From: Epiperipatus broadwayi
Lineage: Eukaryota > Onychophora > Udeonychophora > Euonychophora > Peripatidae
Reading direction: 5' to 3'
Assembly (NCBI GenBank): GCA_028023455.1
Contig: JAQFVV010012422.1
Coordinates: forward strand, 7,555,210-7,619,209
DNA length: 64,000 nucleotides
The position numbers and the translations under genes were made by a program. Positions 13,340 to 24,716 of this stretch are shown piece by piece (position 1 is the first letter of the stretch; every line of letters begins with the position of its first letter). The notes beneath the pieces are model-generated. The model did not search any database, was not told where the DNA came from, and saw only the letters and a list, made by a program, of their open reading frames with translations.

Positions 13340-13432
13340 AAATTACAAAAAAATAAAGTCAGGTAACACATGACCTAATTTAATAAGCTTGCATTTACAA
13401 ATGTTATATATAGAGCTCTATATATAACATAT
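13340..13432 (-). repeat. fragment of the FB3 foldback flank with perfect palindrome
   Basis: The sequence TCAGGTAACACATGACCTAA... to TATATATAGAGCTC is the reverse complement of 45640-45710, beside the large foldback there. Here the long arms are gone and only the tips are joined as a perfect palindrome, ATGTTATATATAGAGCTC plus its complement (13401-13430). It looks like an internally deleted or minimal form of that family. Confidence 0.6.
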
Positions 13433-14040
13433 AATTTAATACTGTCCAATCATACAATTACATATACATGTGTACACATACTTGAACAATAATTTAATAA
13501 CTTATTTGTTTAAAGATTATTTTTGAACTGTATGCAGTAAATAAAATGTCAACAAATGAATTTATCAATAGGTATTTTATTATTACTATTATTTTAAAAC
13601 TATATAATTTTACTAATATATTCCTAACATGATATATATGTCATTAATTTTATTATGTCATCCTCAGAATAAAATAGCTAATATTAATCTTAAAATTTTA
13701 TTATGATAAAAATAAATTTTGATAGATCGCCTGTTAAAAATAGACACAGTCATTTTACATTATATGTTTTAAAATCAGGTCTAATGACATGATAAACAAA
13801 TTTAATTACTTTTAAATTACTTTAGATAATTTTAGAATAAAAATAAGCTAATAAAAAATTTTATGTTGATAACATCACCGAGTTTAATTCAAATCCTAAT
13901 TCTACAATATATTAAAACTGTTTAAATGAAAGTTATTGCAACTATAGAAAGTATTTATAAAATGCATGAGGCTCCTAATGAAGTGACATCTAAAATATTT
14001 TTAATAAAGCTATCTGATATAAAATATGATGATACTTGGT

Positions 14041-14935
14041 TGTTATGTATTGACTGGTTATATATGTATTAATAAAGTTATATATATTTGTGTGTGTGTG
14101 TACAAGCTGGTCAATATAGGCAATGTTGAGTTATTCTGAGAATAATTGTATGCAGAAAAGAAAATTAGATTAACTGCAAGGTACAACATTCTAATGTGCA
14201 TTACAGTAAAGTATAACAATATGTAAATTAGCAATGTTAATAAATTACCTACAGATACTTTTAATTGTGTCAGTCAAAAAGAGAATAAAACAGGCAAAAC
14301 ACTATACGCATTGCCACACATAGCAAGCTAGAATAATCAATGGATGCCGGAAGGCTTGTGCATAAAATCCCCATCTAGTGCCTACTCATCTAATATCCCC
14401 AGACTAGTTTCTGGCTTGTGGCCTTCGTCAGTGAGGAGCCTTGGATCTGAGAGCACTGCACCAAGAAGCAGTGGTCATGTGATGTTTATTGGCTCAAAAA
14501 GAGAATGTAAAAGAAGAAAAAAATATAATGTGAAAATCAGACTAGAGCAGAGTGAAAGCTGATGGTGCAGTTGCAGATCAATATTAGCAGTAGAAAGAGT
14601 TTCAATCAAATCTAATTAGACTAACTCAAGGTAGCAGTGATCAATAAGATGCTTACTAGAATTTGTAATGAATGATCATCTAAAATTACAGGAATTAAAG
14701 TAAATGTATAGTTATTGAGATAAAGACTTTAGTAAATCATGGAGTTAGAGATAAGCTCTAATTAGCTATATATTTATTTATTTATCTATCCACAGAGATA
14801 TGAACTGTTTTGTAATCAATATTGTTATTCCTTTGAATAAACTCATTAAGTTATTAAATAAACTTGTGTGTATGTGCCAGTATGAGTTATTTTATAATTG
14901 TATAACTGCTACATTATAGTCTGGCCCTGTATACA
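14041..14935 (+). repeat. 5' LTR of a gypsy-type element
   Basis: Begins TGTTATGTATTGACTGGTTA and ends around GTATACA. It aligns along its length with 17204-17910: shared blocks include AGCTGGTCAATATAGGCAAT, CAGAAAAGAAAATTAGA, GCTATATATTTATTTATT and TGAGTTATTTTATAATTGTA. It is about 190 bp longer than the 3' LTR because a repeat is inserted at 14287-14493. The two LTRs differ at roughly 15% of positions by eye, so the insertion is old. Confidence 0.8.
14287..14493 (-). mobile_element. FB2-related element inserted in the LTR, with 13-bp target duplication
   Basis: A 207-bp insertion absent from the 3' LTR. It is flanked by the perfect duplication TCAAAAAGAGAAT (14274-14286 and 14494-14506). 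Its content (ATCAATGGATGCCGGAAGGC, then TGCATAAAATCCCCATCTAG, then CATGTGATGTTTATTGG) matches the arm of the foldback at 48170-48482 and the copy near 29.9-30.1 kb. Here it is one arm with a unique tail, not a hairpin. A 12-13-bp duplication is typical of LINE-machinery insertion rather than of a cut-and-paste transposase. Confidence 0.8.
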
Positions 14936-15059
14936 TTAAGCATCACAGTTAACAATTTTAAATCTGTGAAATATTAAGTGTCACAGTCAACAGTTTTAAA
15001 ACTGTGAACATCAATAGTCACAGTTATAAGAACCTATAAAAAGATTTATCCATACATAT

Positions 15060-15760
15060 CAAGTGATTAGGATATCGGAAGAAAAATGTAGAAGAGCTTA
15101 ATAACATTGGTTGATGCTAAAAGCTGGGATAATGACATACATATGTAAGCCATGTTGAAAAAAATACATGTTAATAAATAGAATTATGGACAGAATGGTC
15201 TACAATTAGCAAATCACTTATGTGATCCAAAGTCTTGAATACATTCTATATGAGGAATTATTGATAAAATTAAATATCTACTTCAAGCCTGTAACATCAA
15301 AATTTACAGCACGTGTACATTTCTATGGGAAAATGCAATCACAAGATGAAAGCTTACATAAATATGATTTAATACTACAGGCTTTAGTGAAAGAAGGTGA
15401 TTTCAATGATTGTATTGATAAAGATATTATTGGGCCAGTTACTATGGGGTATTAAGAGATGTTAAGCTTAAGCAGATACCCTTAAGAGAATCGATGCTAA
15501 CTTATAAGATTGCCATTGAATGAGTTATAACATATGAATCTGTTTTAGACTCTATGAAAGCCTTCAAACAGGTGAGTGAGTTTATTCAGAAATATAATAA
15601 ATGTCATATGATCACTCATGACACAAAGGAATCTGAAGAATACTCTTCACTCTTTGTTATTATTGCAGAAAAACAGACCATTTAAAAGTAAAAAGGTAAA
15701 ATAAATAAATGTTTTAGCTATGGCTTAACTGGTAATTTATCAAAGTTTTGTAAAAATAAG
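15060..15760 (+). pseudogene. gypsy gag relic with zinc knuckle
   Basis: Retrotransposon structural protein (capsid-nucleocapsid) remnant. The frame from about 15222 to 15455 reads LNIYFKPV, KFTARVHFYGKMQSQDESL and LQALVKEGDF, the familiar gypsy gag capsid pattern (Y-F-x-P, then R-x-x-F-x-x-R-x-Q-x-x-x-E-S, then L). It breaks at a stop at 15453. A later segment near 15700-15765 reads KCFSYGLTGNLSKFCKN, a degraded C-x2-C-x4-H-x4-C knuckle (second Cys to Tyr, His to Asn). Several stops and frameshifts make it non-functional. Confidence 0.65.
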
Positions 15761-16079
15761 TGACAAAATGTCTAAAATTGATTTACCATTGAATAGTAAG
15801 TCAAGGTGAGGAGCAGCGAATAATGTCCCAAATGTCAATGTAAACAAAATAAATATCCAAAATAATTTTCTACCACTATATAAGTTGAAGTCCAATTATG
15901 GCAGAATGAACTAAAAAAAATAAGGAGTATAACATTATAATAAATTGGGTAAAAATGGTTGGCCACTGAATCCACCAAATTATGTAACACTGGCAATGTG
16001 AAATGCTTGGGAAAGTTTATTGACATGCCACAAATGCATACTACTGACAGACAGTGTAAATATTTTGCCTGAGAGAAGA

Positions 16080-16600
16080 AAAAGTGGTTTACATTACACC
16101 AAGAACAGCCTGGAATAATAAGAATAAAGGAATTAGTATGTTCATATGTTTGGTGCCCAGAATTAAATAATGACATTGAACAGACTGGCAAAAAAATGTA
16201 TTGCTTGCCAACAAACAGTGAGTTTTCCAGCTAAAATATTCCAAACCTAGCCTGAGACTACAAGAGGATGGGAAAATTATGCTGGGCCAATCCATGGATA
16301 TATTATTTTAGCAGCCATAGGAGCATATTCAAAATGGGTAGAATATCTCTTAGTGAAAGATACCAGTACAGACAATGTAATAAAAATCTTAAACAAACTT
16401 TTCTTCATGCATGATTATCCTGGGACAATATTAATAGATAACAGCATGGGATTCAGCTCAGAGAAATTGAAAGACTTCCTTATTTTGAAAGGGATGTGAC
16501 ATATACTTACCCCAGCATATCACCCTCAATTAAATAAAATTGCAGAAAAGACATAGTTCCCCACCTGAAAAGTAATCTAAATAAGTGGGTGAGGGTTGAT
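16080..16600 (+). pseudogene. gypsy integrase relic
   Basis: Integrase of a Ty3/gypsy element, which joins the cDNA to host DNA. A broken HHCC zinc-binding end is seen (KKCIACQQ near 16190). Then come the catalytic-core segments GWENYAGPIHGYIILA, AYSKWVEYLLVKDTSTDNV, PGTILIDNSMGFSSEK and HILTPAYHPQLNKIAE. The first Asp of the DDE triad is replaced (Y-A-G-P instead of D-x-x-G-P), while the second Asp (IDNSMGF) and the final Glu (IAEK) are present. Stops (TGA near 16500) interrupt it. Between gag and integrase there is no recognisable protease, reverse transcriptase or RNase H, so the element is internally deleted. Confidence 0.75.
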
Positions 16601-17203
16601 ATTCATAAAGTGCTTACAATAGTATTGTTTTACCAGCATTTCATGTTCAATTCTATTACAAAAAAAAACACCCATGGAAATTCTTACTGAAGTACCATAT
16701 AAGGATGTAATTGTCTGTTTTAATGCTGGATAAAGTAAAAAGGAGAGATGTAAACTTAGAAACCATCAAGTTTAAAGAAAAACAGACAATATGGATAAGG
16801 GATACACTTAAGAAAAAATGACTACTGAGAGAAATAAGTAAAATAGTATCTGCACAAATATGGGAGATTAGATTAAGATGATACAGTTTTGAGTTGCCAT
16901 ATCAACTATATACAAAAACATAAAATTAAAGTGCTAGAAGATACAACTACTACTCTGATTATGGATAAAAATATTAAAATGGATGCTTCTATGAATAAGG
17001 AGACAGAAGCAGCAGATAACTTATCAGATCAAGAGGAAGTAATATAATTAAATGATGATAATTAGCCTGAACAAGAACAGTGGAAGGAAAAATATCTCCT
17101 TTTAATTAGGCCTATCCATGTGTAGCAGAAACCTAAAACACTGCAGGATTATTGTTTGTAAAATAAAAAACTCTGCTTATTTTTTAGAGAAAAGGGAAAG
17201 TAT

Positions 17204-17910
17204 TGTTGTGTACTGACTAGTTATGTATATATTAGTAAAGTTATACATATGCATTTGTGTGTGGATGTGTGTACCAGCTAGTCAATTTGGGCAATGTTGA
17301 GTCACTCTAGAAATAATTATATGCAGAAAAGAAAATTAGACTAACTGCAAGAAACAACATTCTGGTTTGTCTTACAATAGTCTAACAATATGTAAATACC
17401 TGCAGAAACTTCTAATGGAATCATTCTAAAGAGAATGTAGAAAAGTCAGTAGAAGAATAAGGAAAAAAGTAATGTGAAAAATAGACTAGAGTGAACAGTG
17501 ATAGTGCAGTTGCAGACCAGCATTAGCAATAGAAAGAATTTCAGACCAATCTAATTAGACTCATTCTAAAAAGCAGTGAGCTATAAGGTGCTTACTAGTC
17601 TAAATTACAGATTCAAGAAAATGTATAGTTATTGAGGTAAAGACTTTAGTAAATCATGGAGTTAGAGAGGACTCTAACAAGCTATATATTTATTTATTTA
17701 TCTATCCGCAGACATATGAACTGTTCTGTGATCAATATCGTTATTGTTTTCAACTAATCAGGTGCCAGTTGAATTACTATTTCTAATTACTAATATATAT
17801 TATTCAGAGTGAATAAACTCCTTAAGTTTTTTATACAAACTTGTGTCTATGTGCCAGTCTGAGTTATTTTATAATTATATAAATGCTGGATTATAGTCTG
17901 ACACGTATAT
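17204..17910 (+). repeat. 3' LTR of the gypsy-type element
   Basis: Starts TGTTGTGTACTGACTAGTTA, directly after AGAAAAGGGAAAGTAT, a purine-rich stretch that fits a polypurine tract. It is collinear with the LTR at 14041-14935 but lacks the 207-bp insertion. It carries extra sequence near 17740-17800 (TTTCAACTAATCAGGTGCCA). Internal sequence 16600-17200 is a decayed integrase C-terminal region. Confidence 0.8.
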
Positions 17911-18424
17911 ATTATTGGTATAAACAAATTACTTTAATCATATAATACTAAATCATCCATGCACTTTACTCTATTAGATTACTTTAATAGAGACATTTTT
18001 CTGATAATATTACAGGTATTAAGGAGAATAAAGATGAAAGGTTGTGTTCAATGTATGAAGATAAATACAGAGAAAAAGTTCACTAACACATCAAAAAATT
18101 AAAATTTGCATTATTAGATACTTATTCTGTTGATATTAATTCTATACCTAGACCTTATTTTTTTTAAAACACTATGTAATAGAAAATTGAATTTATCTAG
18201 ATGTCCAATTATGCCAAGGATTTTTTGGAAATTTAATAGTACAAAAATAAAATTTACCTATTAGGCATATGTTGGATTTTGGAGATTAAATGTTTTATCA
18301 ATGACCAGTTTATACAAAAAGTTTTTGCAAGACGAATTAGGATTTGGTGAACATACAATTTTATCTTTAATTGATTTGGTTAAAAAAAAAAAGATTAATT
18401 GATTTTGGCTGACAAAGATAGATT

Positions 18425-18545
18425 TTTTTTTCATATGTCATAGCATTGGCCAGGAGGCGAACCCACAACCGACTGCAACCAACTACTTGCTTGCAAGGCG
18501 GCTGTGATGACCTCTCAGCATAGATTATTTATCTTAGATATTACA
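18425..18545 (-). mobile_element. tRNA-related SINE (family S2) inside the RT relic
   Basis: On the - strand it contains GCCTTGCAAGCAAGTAGTTG, then GTGGGTTCGCCTCCTGGCC, a good pol III B box, and ends GCTATGACATATG followed by a run of A. The same unit lies on the + strand at 62450-62550. It interrupts the RT-like frame, and short flanking words (ATAGATT) may be a target duplication. Confidence 0.7.
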
Positions 18546-19040
18546 GAATTGAGCAGATCTATAATAAAAAATCTCATATGAATGATCAAAGTTTTTATAA
18601 TAAAGGAGCATGAAAATTTAAATATTTGTTTGTTAAAGATATCAAATTAATGAAAGTTAGCATATGGACATGCCTATTTCAGCTGCTGTATGCAGTTACA
18701 TGTCATATTATGAAGAGAATATCTTAAGAGCTTTTCCTTTAGGAATCAAAGGTTATTTTAGATATGTTAATGGTACGCTTATTACTATATCATGTGGCAT
18801 ACTGCAATATATTTTTATTAAATTAAATGGTATTGAGGGTTTGAAATGAACTGTTATTTCTGAAAATAGTGTATATAATATAAAATGTCTTGATTTAATT
18901 TTATGAAAGAATGTAATATAATCAATTATAAAATATTTATAAAACTTTATCAATTAAAAGATTTGTAATCCCAAATCAAATATTCCTCTTATATGTAAAT
19001 TAGCTGGATTTACAACATTTTTGTTTAGAAATAATATTTT

Positions 19041-19561
19041 GGTTAGAATGGATTTGAACCCAGTTTTCAAGCTCCCTTCAGTCATCGACTCTATGTAATA
19101 TAATCAATACACATCATCACATATATGTGAAAAAGATAAATGATCTCCAATATACATATTTCATGCTGAACCAGCACTCATCAGTTGGCCCAGATCATCA
19201 TCTCCCATATATGTATAATCAGTGCACAATTTATATTAAGATAGCAAATCTTCAAACTTTAATAGACATGTTTCATTCTTCTTCACGCTTCACTATCCAT
19301 TAAAGTTTAAAGATTAGCTATCTTAATATAAACCGAGTGCTGATCAATTATATATGTATATGAGAGATGGTGATCTAGACCAACTGATGAGTGCTGGTTC
19401 ATCACAAAATATTTATTGGAGATCATTTATCCTTTTCACATAAAGGTAGTCATGGGTATCGGTTATATTAGGTTGAGTGAATGACTATGAGCTTGAAAGT
19501 CTGGGTTCAAATTCCCTCTAATTACATCTAGCTTAAATATATATAGACTATACTTGTATTT
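19041..19561. mobile_element. complete FB1 foldback element with 12-bp target duplication
   Basis: About 520 bp, almost entirely two inverted arms of about 215 bp around a short centre (TTCATTCTTCTTCACGCTTC). It is flanked by perfect duplications AAATAATATTTT (19029-19040 and 19562-19573), and the surrounding protein frame continues across it, so the boundaries are well defined. The outer end of each arm carries a B-box-like GTCTGGGTTCAAATTCCC. Central words TTAAGATAGC and CAGTTGGCCCAGATCATC recur in partial copies at 33.7, 34.2 and 36.2-36.6 kb. No protein is encoded. Confidence 0.85.
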
Positions 19562-19807
19562 AAATAATATTTTATGTAAATTTCAAAGTGATAAATTATC
19601 CAATATTGAAATATATGCTAAAGAATTATTGAATGTAGTATATAATAAGAAAGTTATTTTATTTTCTTTATATAAATTTATACATAGATGGAGGAATAAA
19701 AGTATTGAAGAGAAAACATGGATTTCATTGCCGTATACAAATAATAGAGTGTATAGTATTATTATATTTTATTGTTCTTTTTATTTGAATGTTGCCGTTA
19801 CTGATGA

Positions 19808-19915
19808 TAAAGATATTGGTGGCCTAACGGTTAGCATAGCTGCCTTCTAAGCAGCTGGCCTGGGTTCGCTTCCCGGTCAACGCTTTGACATATGAAAAAT
19901 AAAATAAAAAAGATG
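19808..19915 (+). mobile_element. tRNA-derived SINE (family S1)
   Basis: Starts GGTGGCCTAACGGTTAGCAT (A-box-like), has a perfect anticodon-type stem GCTGC-CTTCTAA-GCAGC with loop triplet TCT, then GGGTTCGCTTCCCGG (B box and T-stem). It ends GCTTTGACATATG and an A-rich tail, AAAAATAAAATAAAAAA. The head folds like a tRNA with a TCT anticodon (arginine type). The A-rich tail and a second copy at 62695-62790 argue for a SINE rather than a functional tRNA gene. Confidence 0.8.
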
Positions 19916-19919
19916 TTGA

Positions 19920-20875
19920 TAAAATCATCAGATGTTAATATTATTTATAAAGCAATATGCCGATGCATTCCAGCTACACGTTTGAATCAAAATATACATT
20001 GAAAAAGAGAATTTATTAACTTTAACTTTTGTATAATAAATTGTGATATTATGTCCATAGATTTAAGTCTTTATTTATTAAAAATTCAGTTATTTGTCAT
20101 GGAAGTTTTTGCTTTGTCAATGTTTTTATTTACATGTGGGAAACAATATGAAGAAAAGAAAAATCGGGAAAGTCATATTTCATAAATACAACAGACAACT
20201 TATTAAATAAACAATATAAATTATGGAATGTTGGCCATTCGCATGGGAATTTTAATAAGATTTATTTTTTCAATTTTAACTGTCAAATGCTAGGCGGACA
20301 TGCCTTAAGCTGACTATAAGTATTATATTGAAGATTTTATTCCAGAGTTTTTTGTTTGTATGTATATGTACTTATATATATATATCAAAATTGTAACTCT
20401 ACAGTAATCAATATACCAATGTAAAAATAATAAAAACAGCTTTAGTCAGCTTATTGCAGTGTGCGTCATCTTGATATTAAACCAGGCTTAATTTTTTTTT
20501 CCAATTTTTATCAGCTTACTTTTTTTTATCAAATTCCATTATATCGTAACTATTCGTAGTATTATATATTTATAGAAAAGCAAAAGTCTGTAATTGACAG
20601 TATCAGCCCAAAATCGTTAAATAAAAGATTTAATTATATGTTTTAATAATGCAACATAATGTTCAAAAAAGTTATTTATAAGTCACTGATTGAGGAATAA
20701 TTTTTAATTTGGATAGACATTGATTTAAGAATGTAAATCAATTTCAAATATAACTTTTCAAATTGAAAAAAAGAGTAACCAATTGAGCTTCATCATAGAT
20801 TCCAATACATCATGCATCTTAATAGTATAACTACTTTAATTAAATTTAAGTACATAAATAAATTATAGGGGATTT
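19920..20875. other. no gene seen
   Basis: AT-rich sequence with no recognised element; a TA run near 20377 and scattered homopolymers only. Confidence 0.4.
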
Positions 20876-20965
20876 AAATTAAATTTAAATATATAAATAA
20901 ATTATAGAGGATTTAAACATAGACTTTCAAGCTTGGAAGTCTGTATTCAAATCCCCTATAATCTA
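20876..20965. repeat. minimal FB1 inverted dimer
   Basis: ATTATAGAGGATTTAAACAT... with centre CAAGCTTGG, then AGTCTGTATTCAAATCCCCT in inverse order. These are the tips of two FB1 arms joined at AAGCTT without the interior. The AAATTTAAATATATAAATAA word just before it is also duplicated (20840 and 20882). Confidence 0.65.
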
Positions 20966-20999
20966 AATCGCAAATATATAAACTCTGCTTGGATTTAAA

Positions 21000-22439
21000 T
21001 ATTATATATAAAGTATTTGGGGGTTTAAACCATGTATTATTTTGTATTAATTCCTGCCATTTTGACTATATATCTGTCATCATAGTCAAGGTCATGTTTT
21101 AAAAAAAATCATTAGATCTCAAGTAGTAAGAAGATTGAGTGTGAAGTAAACAATAATCACTCTTATATATATTTGACAATTGATTATTCAGAATACGTGA
21201 ACTAACAAAATGTTTATTTTCTTCAGTTTCACCATTAATTGATTTTCATTTGACATATGCTTACTGAAAATCCATGCATCCTGCTCAAATATTTCATCTT
21301 TTTTTACACTAGACGATGCTTCTTCACATATATTTGTGAATAAACTTTCCCCATCAAAGTTTACTAGTATGTCAGTTCTTTCAATTTTCATGTTCTTGTT
21401 TAATTCTGCAAAGTGTCTGGAATGTCTGACAAAGGACTGGGTCTTATATGCCAAAGGATTAAATATTTTAAAAAGGAAATTTTGGCAAGGTGAATTTCTA
21501 AAACTGACAATAGATCTTAATGGTACATGATCCTTATAAATTTTAGGTAGATCATAAAGATGAGGAATTTTACTGAAATATGATATTCATTTACTTTTTT
21601 CTGAATCATTGAAGTATCTGCAATGCTTTTTGAATAATGCTTGTAACTTTGTTTCTGTACTTGGTATCAGATTTTTTGCCACTTTTCTTTATCAGCCTGC
21701 TGTGAGGGGTTCTTTTATTTTGCTGTCATAATCATTTGTATTTATTACAACTGTTGCATTGTCTTTGTTAGTCAGGAGAATAATTATAGATTTATCTACT
21801 TTGAGAGATTTAATTGCTTTCCTCTCACCATAGGATATGTTTGACTTCAATTTTTGATGCTTCTCAAGTGTCTTTTTTATGAATTTCAGCATTCATTAAA
21901 TATTTAAAACTAAGTTTAGTAACAGTTGAAGCCTGTACATGGCTTGGTACATTATGCCTTTGATGTGCAATGTGGGTTTGGAAGTTGTTTTCTTTGGGCT
22001 TTCTTTTATTTTTCCATGTAATGTAGAATATGATTTTTTTTTACTGCTTGAGAAACTCTCGTGAAGTCTTCATCAGAAAGTTTATTTTTTTAGAAAATAT
22101 TCTTCATTATTAATGGAATGCAAGATTTGATACTTGGAAAATCTTTGAGCATTTATTATTTCTTTTAACAGAGCTTCATTTGCCTTTTGTGTAATTATCT
22201 CAGCTCTCTATGAATAGATTTTAATTTCAAACTCTTAGAAATTATCCCTTCAAATTTACATAAGATAGTTAAATGATTTTCTACTTTGGCCAAATTTAGA
22301 CATAATTTTTCATAATGTCTAAAGTTTGTTACAATATCAGGTCCATATTAAATTCTTAGTGTCTTCCTGAAGTTTTGTGATGATGGTATTCTATTTCCAT
22401 CATCTAATATAAAGTATTAAATCTCTTTAGAAAACATTA
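21000..22439 (-). pseudogene. Penelope-like element copy 1 (internally deleted)
   Basis: Reads on the - strand. From 22439 downwards there is an N-terminal region, then SYGERKAIKSLKVDKSI and KDNATVVINTNDY (21892-21692), then AYKTQSFVRHSRHF, MKIERTDILVNFDGESLFTN and CEEASSSVKKDEI (21454-21270). These are the N-terminal and first RT blocks of a PLE (motif A here D-G-E-S-L-F-T-N). The frame then jumps to ENQLMVKLKKINILL and a 3' tail shared with 25340-25560, so RT motifs B-E and the GIY-YIG nuclease are missing. The 3' end is near 21000, at ACCATGTATTATTTTGTATT. Confidence 0.75.
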
Positions 22440-22660
22440 AAACTTTATTTAAATTTTTTAATTACATTTGACTGTTAGTAATAGTACAAAGATTTGTATA
22501 TGCATAATGTTTCAAAAGGTATTATTCTCCTCTCTTCTTCAGGTGTTTCTGATCTGACCAGTGACAGTACTACCATGGGAATCAAATGTGGACCCTTGGA
22601 TTCTTGAATATTGAATTTTGAAGTAACATTCTAACTAACTGAGCCATCCTTAAAAAGGCA
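22440..22660 (-). mobile_element. tRNA-headed SINE/terminal unit (family T), left copy
   Basis: On the - strand: GGATGGCTCAGTTAGTTAGA (A box), then TTCAATATTCAAGAATCC, then a weakened B box (TTTGATTCCCATGG), then the body ACACCTGAAGAAGAGAGGAG and TTTTGAAACATTATG. It ends near ACAGTCAAATGTAATTAAAA. It lies back-to-back with the inverted copy at 24717-24945 and forms the outer part of the inverted ends of PLE copy 2. Confidence 0.8.
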
Positions 22661-24716
22661 ACAATCAGACGAATTTTCGTATACTTTTCTATAAGGTTCA
22701 TTCTGATTTCTACACTTTTTCCTAAGAGCAGAGTTGATTAGTGATTTCCATACATTATGTATAATCACACTAGGCTGACTTATATATTTGTTCATTATTG
22801 TCTTCATCTGTTAAAAATGTCAGTTCTACTCATCTAATAGATGCTAAAATTTCTGTCATTGAAAAAGAATTAAACTTTGCCATCACACTATCTAATATTC
22901 CATCATTAGATATAATGGTAACCACTAAGGAAATCACTCAAAAATTACTTTTAAAAGAAACATCAGAATACATAGAACACTTGAGAAGCAACTTAAATAG
23001 AAGTCAAACATATCTTATGATGAGAGAAAAGCAATCAAATCTCTTGAAGTAGATAAATCTATACATATTATCCCTGCTGACGTAAGCAAAGCAATTGTTG
23101 TAATGGATACAACTGATTATAACAACAAAATACATGAGCTTCTCACCACAGACCAATATAAAAAAGTAGCAAAAAATTTGATACTGTGTTAATGATTCAT
23201 AAAAAAAGTAAACTTACATCATATTTCAGCAAATTTCTCATCTTTATGGTCTACCTAAAATTCATAAGTATTGTGTTCCATTAAGACCTATTGTTAGTTC
23301 TAGAGATTCATCTTGCCAAAATTTGTCAAGATTTCCTTTCAAAGTACTTTGTCCTTTGGCATATAAGACCCAATCCTTTGCCAGGGATTCTAGACACTTT
23401 GTAAAATTAATCAAGAACATGAAAATTGATAGGTCTGACATATTAATAAACTTTGATTGGGAAACTTTATTCACAAATGTAGCATGTGAAGAAGCATTGT
23501 CAACTGTAAAAAAAAAAATTAAATTATGATAATAGCTTACAAACCAGAACAACTCTTCCTATTGATAATATAATGGAATTCTTAACCTTCTGCCTAACAT
23601 TCAACCTACTAGAACACATAATTTCCCCCCCAAAAAAGTAAAAAAATTGTTATGGGCTCACCATTATTACCCCTGATTAGCAATATTTACATAAAAGAAC
23701 TTGAAACCATAGCTATAAAGACACCCATATTCACCTAAAATTTGGCTTTGCTATGTTGATGATAAATTTTTTATGATCTCATAGTGAAGCACTACTACAA
23801 ACTTTCTGGAAAGACTTCATTAACATATCACCTTCAATTAAATTCACAATAGAATCAGAACAAGAACAAAAATTGGCATTCTTAGATGTTCTTGCGACTA
23901 GACTCCCTCATAACAAAATCAAAATTACAGTTTTTAGAGAACCCACAAATATAGGGAAATACTTAGCATATACATCCAATCACATCAGAAACAGAATCAT
24001 GGACTTATACTATCACTATGAAAGAGAGCAAAAGAAGTTTGTTCAGAAACCAGAAATTTGAAAAAAGAAAAAATCTATATAGAAGAAACTTATGAAAAAT
24101 GGTTATCCATCAGCTATTATTAAAAAACCCTCAAATAGACAACAAAAATAACCACCTAAAGAAAACAAAATTATTGGTACTGTAGTTTATTCCTACATAC
24201 CAAAAATAGCAGACAAATTAAGAAAAATCTGCAATCAGTATAACATTAGAACAGCTTTCCAGAGCAATACCACACTATGAGGAATTCTAACATTTACAAA
24301 GCCCAAACTTGAAATGCTGAAAAGAAAAAACTGCATTTATAAAATACAATGTGAGTGTGGAAAAACATATATTGGTGAGACCAGTCATCCCATTGAAAAA
24401 CACTTGCAAGAACCCAAACTGATGATTCTAAGAGAGAAAAGGGATGTGTCTAAGATAGCAGACCATGTATGTGCCAATGAACATATATGTTCAGTTGGGA
24501 AAATATAAAAATATTGGGTAAAGAAAAAAAGGTAAAAAGAAGAAAATTTTAAAAAGCTGCTCACATAATGGTATCAAACAATCCCATAAGGCAACCTAGT
24601 GTGACTACATAATGTATGGAAACCACTAATCAACTTTGCTCTTATAAAAAAGTGCAGAAATCAGAAGGAACCTCATAGATAAGTATGGGAAATTTTTACT
24701 GACTGTTGCCTTTATC
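22661..24716 (+). pseudogene. Penelope-like element copy 2, RT plus GIY-YIG, with inverted ends
   Basis: A PLE coding region with most domains still readable though frameshifted. N-terminal segment EKELNFAITLSNIPS (22860); KSIHIIPADVSKAIVVMD (23055); RT blocks LPKIHK (23250), PLRPIVSS, then LINFDWETLFTN (23450, motif A); the catalytic YVDD at 23752-23763; AFLDVLAT and FREPTNIGKYLAYTSNH (23873-23990). The GIY-YIG endonuclease follows at 24332-24500: CIYKIQCECGKTYIGET, then a degraded R-x3-H. PLEs prime reverse transcription at nicked DNA ends using this nuclease. The first about 120 bp (22662-22779) reappear inverted at 24590-24710. Multiple stops make it inactive. Confidence 0.85.

Larger units (their letters stand above)
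18000..19800 (+). pseudogene. reverse-transcriptase-like relic broken by two insertions
   Basis: Frames on the + strand read as pieces of one protein. Near 18180-18400 there is NRKLNLSRCPIMP, then RIFWKFNSTKIKFTY and FLQDELGFGEHTILSLIDL. At 18664-18846 there is MDMPISAAVCSYMSYYEEN, GYFRYVNGTLIT and LNGIEGLK. The pair 'GI-MGMPISA...E' and 'RYVDD-like' (here YVNG, so catalytic Asp residues are lost) is the arrangement of RT motifs B' and C. The end of this stretch (TTFLFRNNIL) continues after the 19041-19561 insertion as CKFQSDKLSNIEIYAKELL. The clade is uncertain; Penelope-like is possible. Confidence 0.5.

Noticed and set aside
19808-19880. Possible functional tRNA-Arg(TCT) gene
   Set aside because: Acceptor stem does not pair well, an A-rich tail and a shared non-tRNA 3' part are attached, and another copy exists at 62693; SINE fits better.
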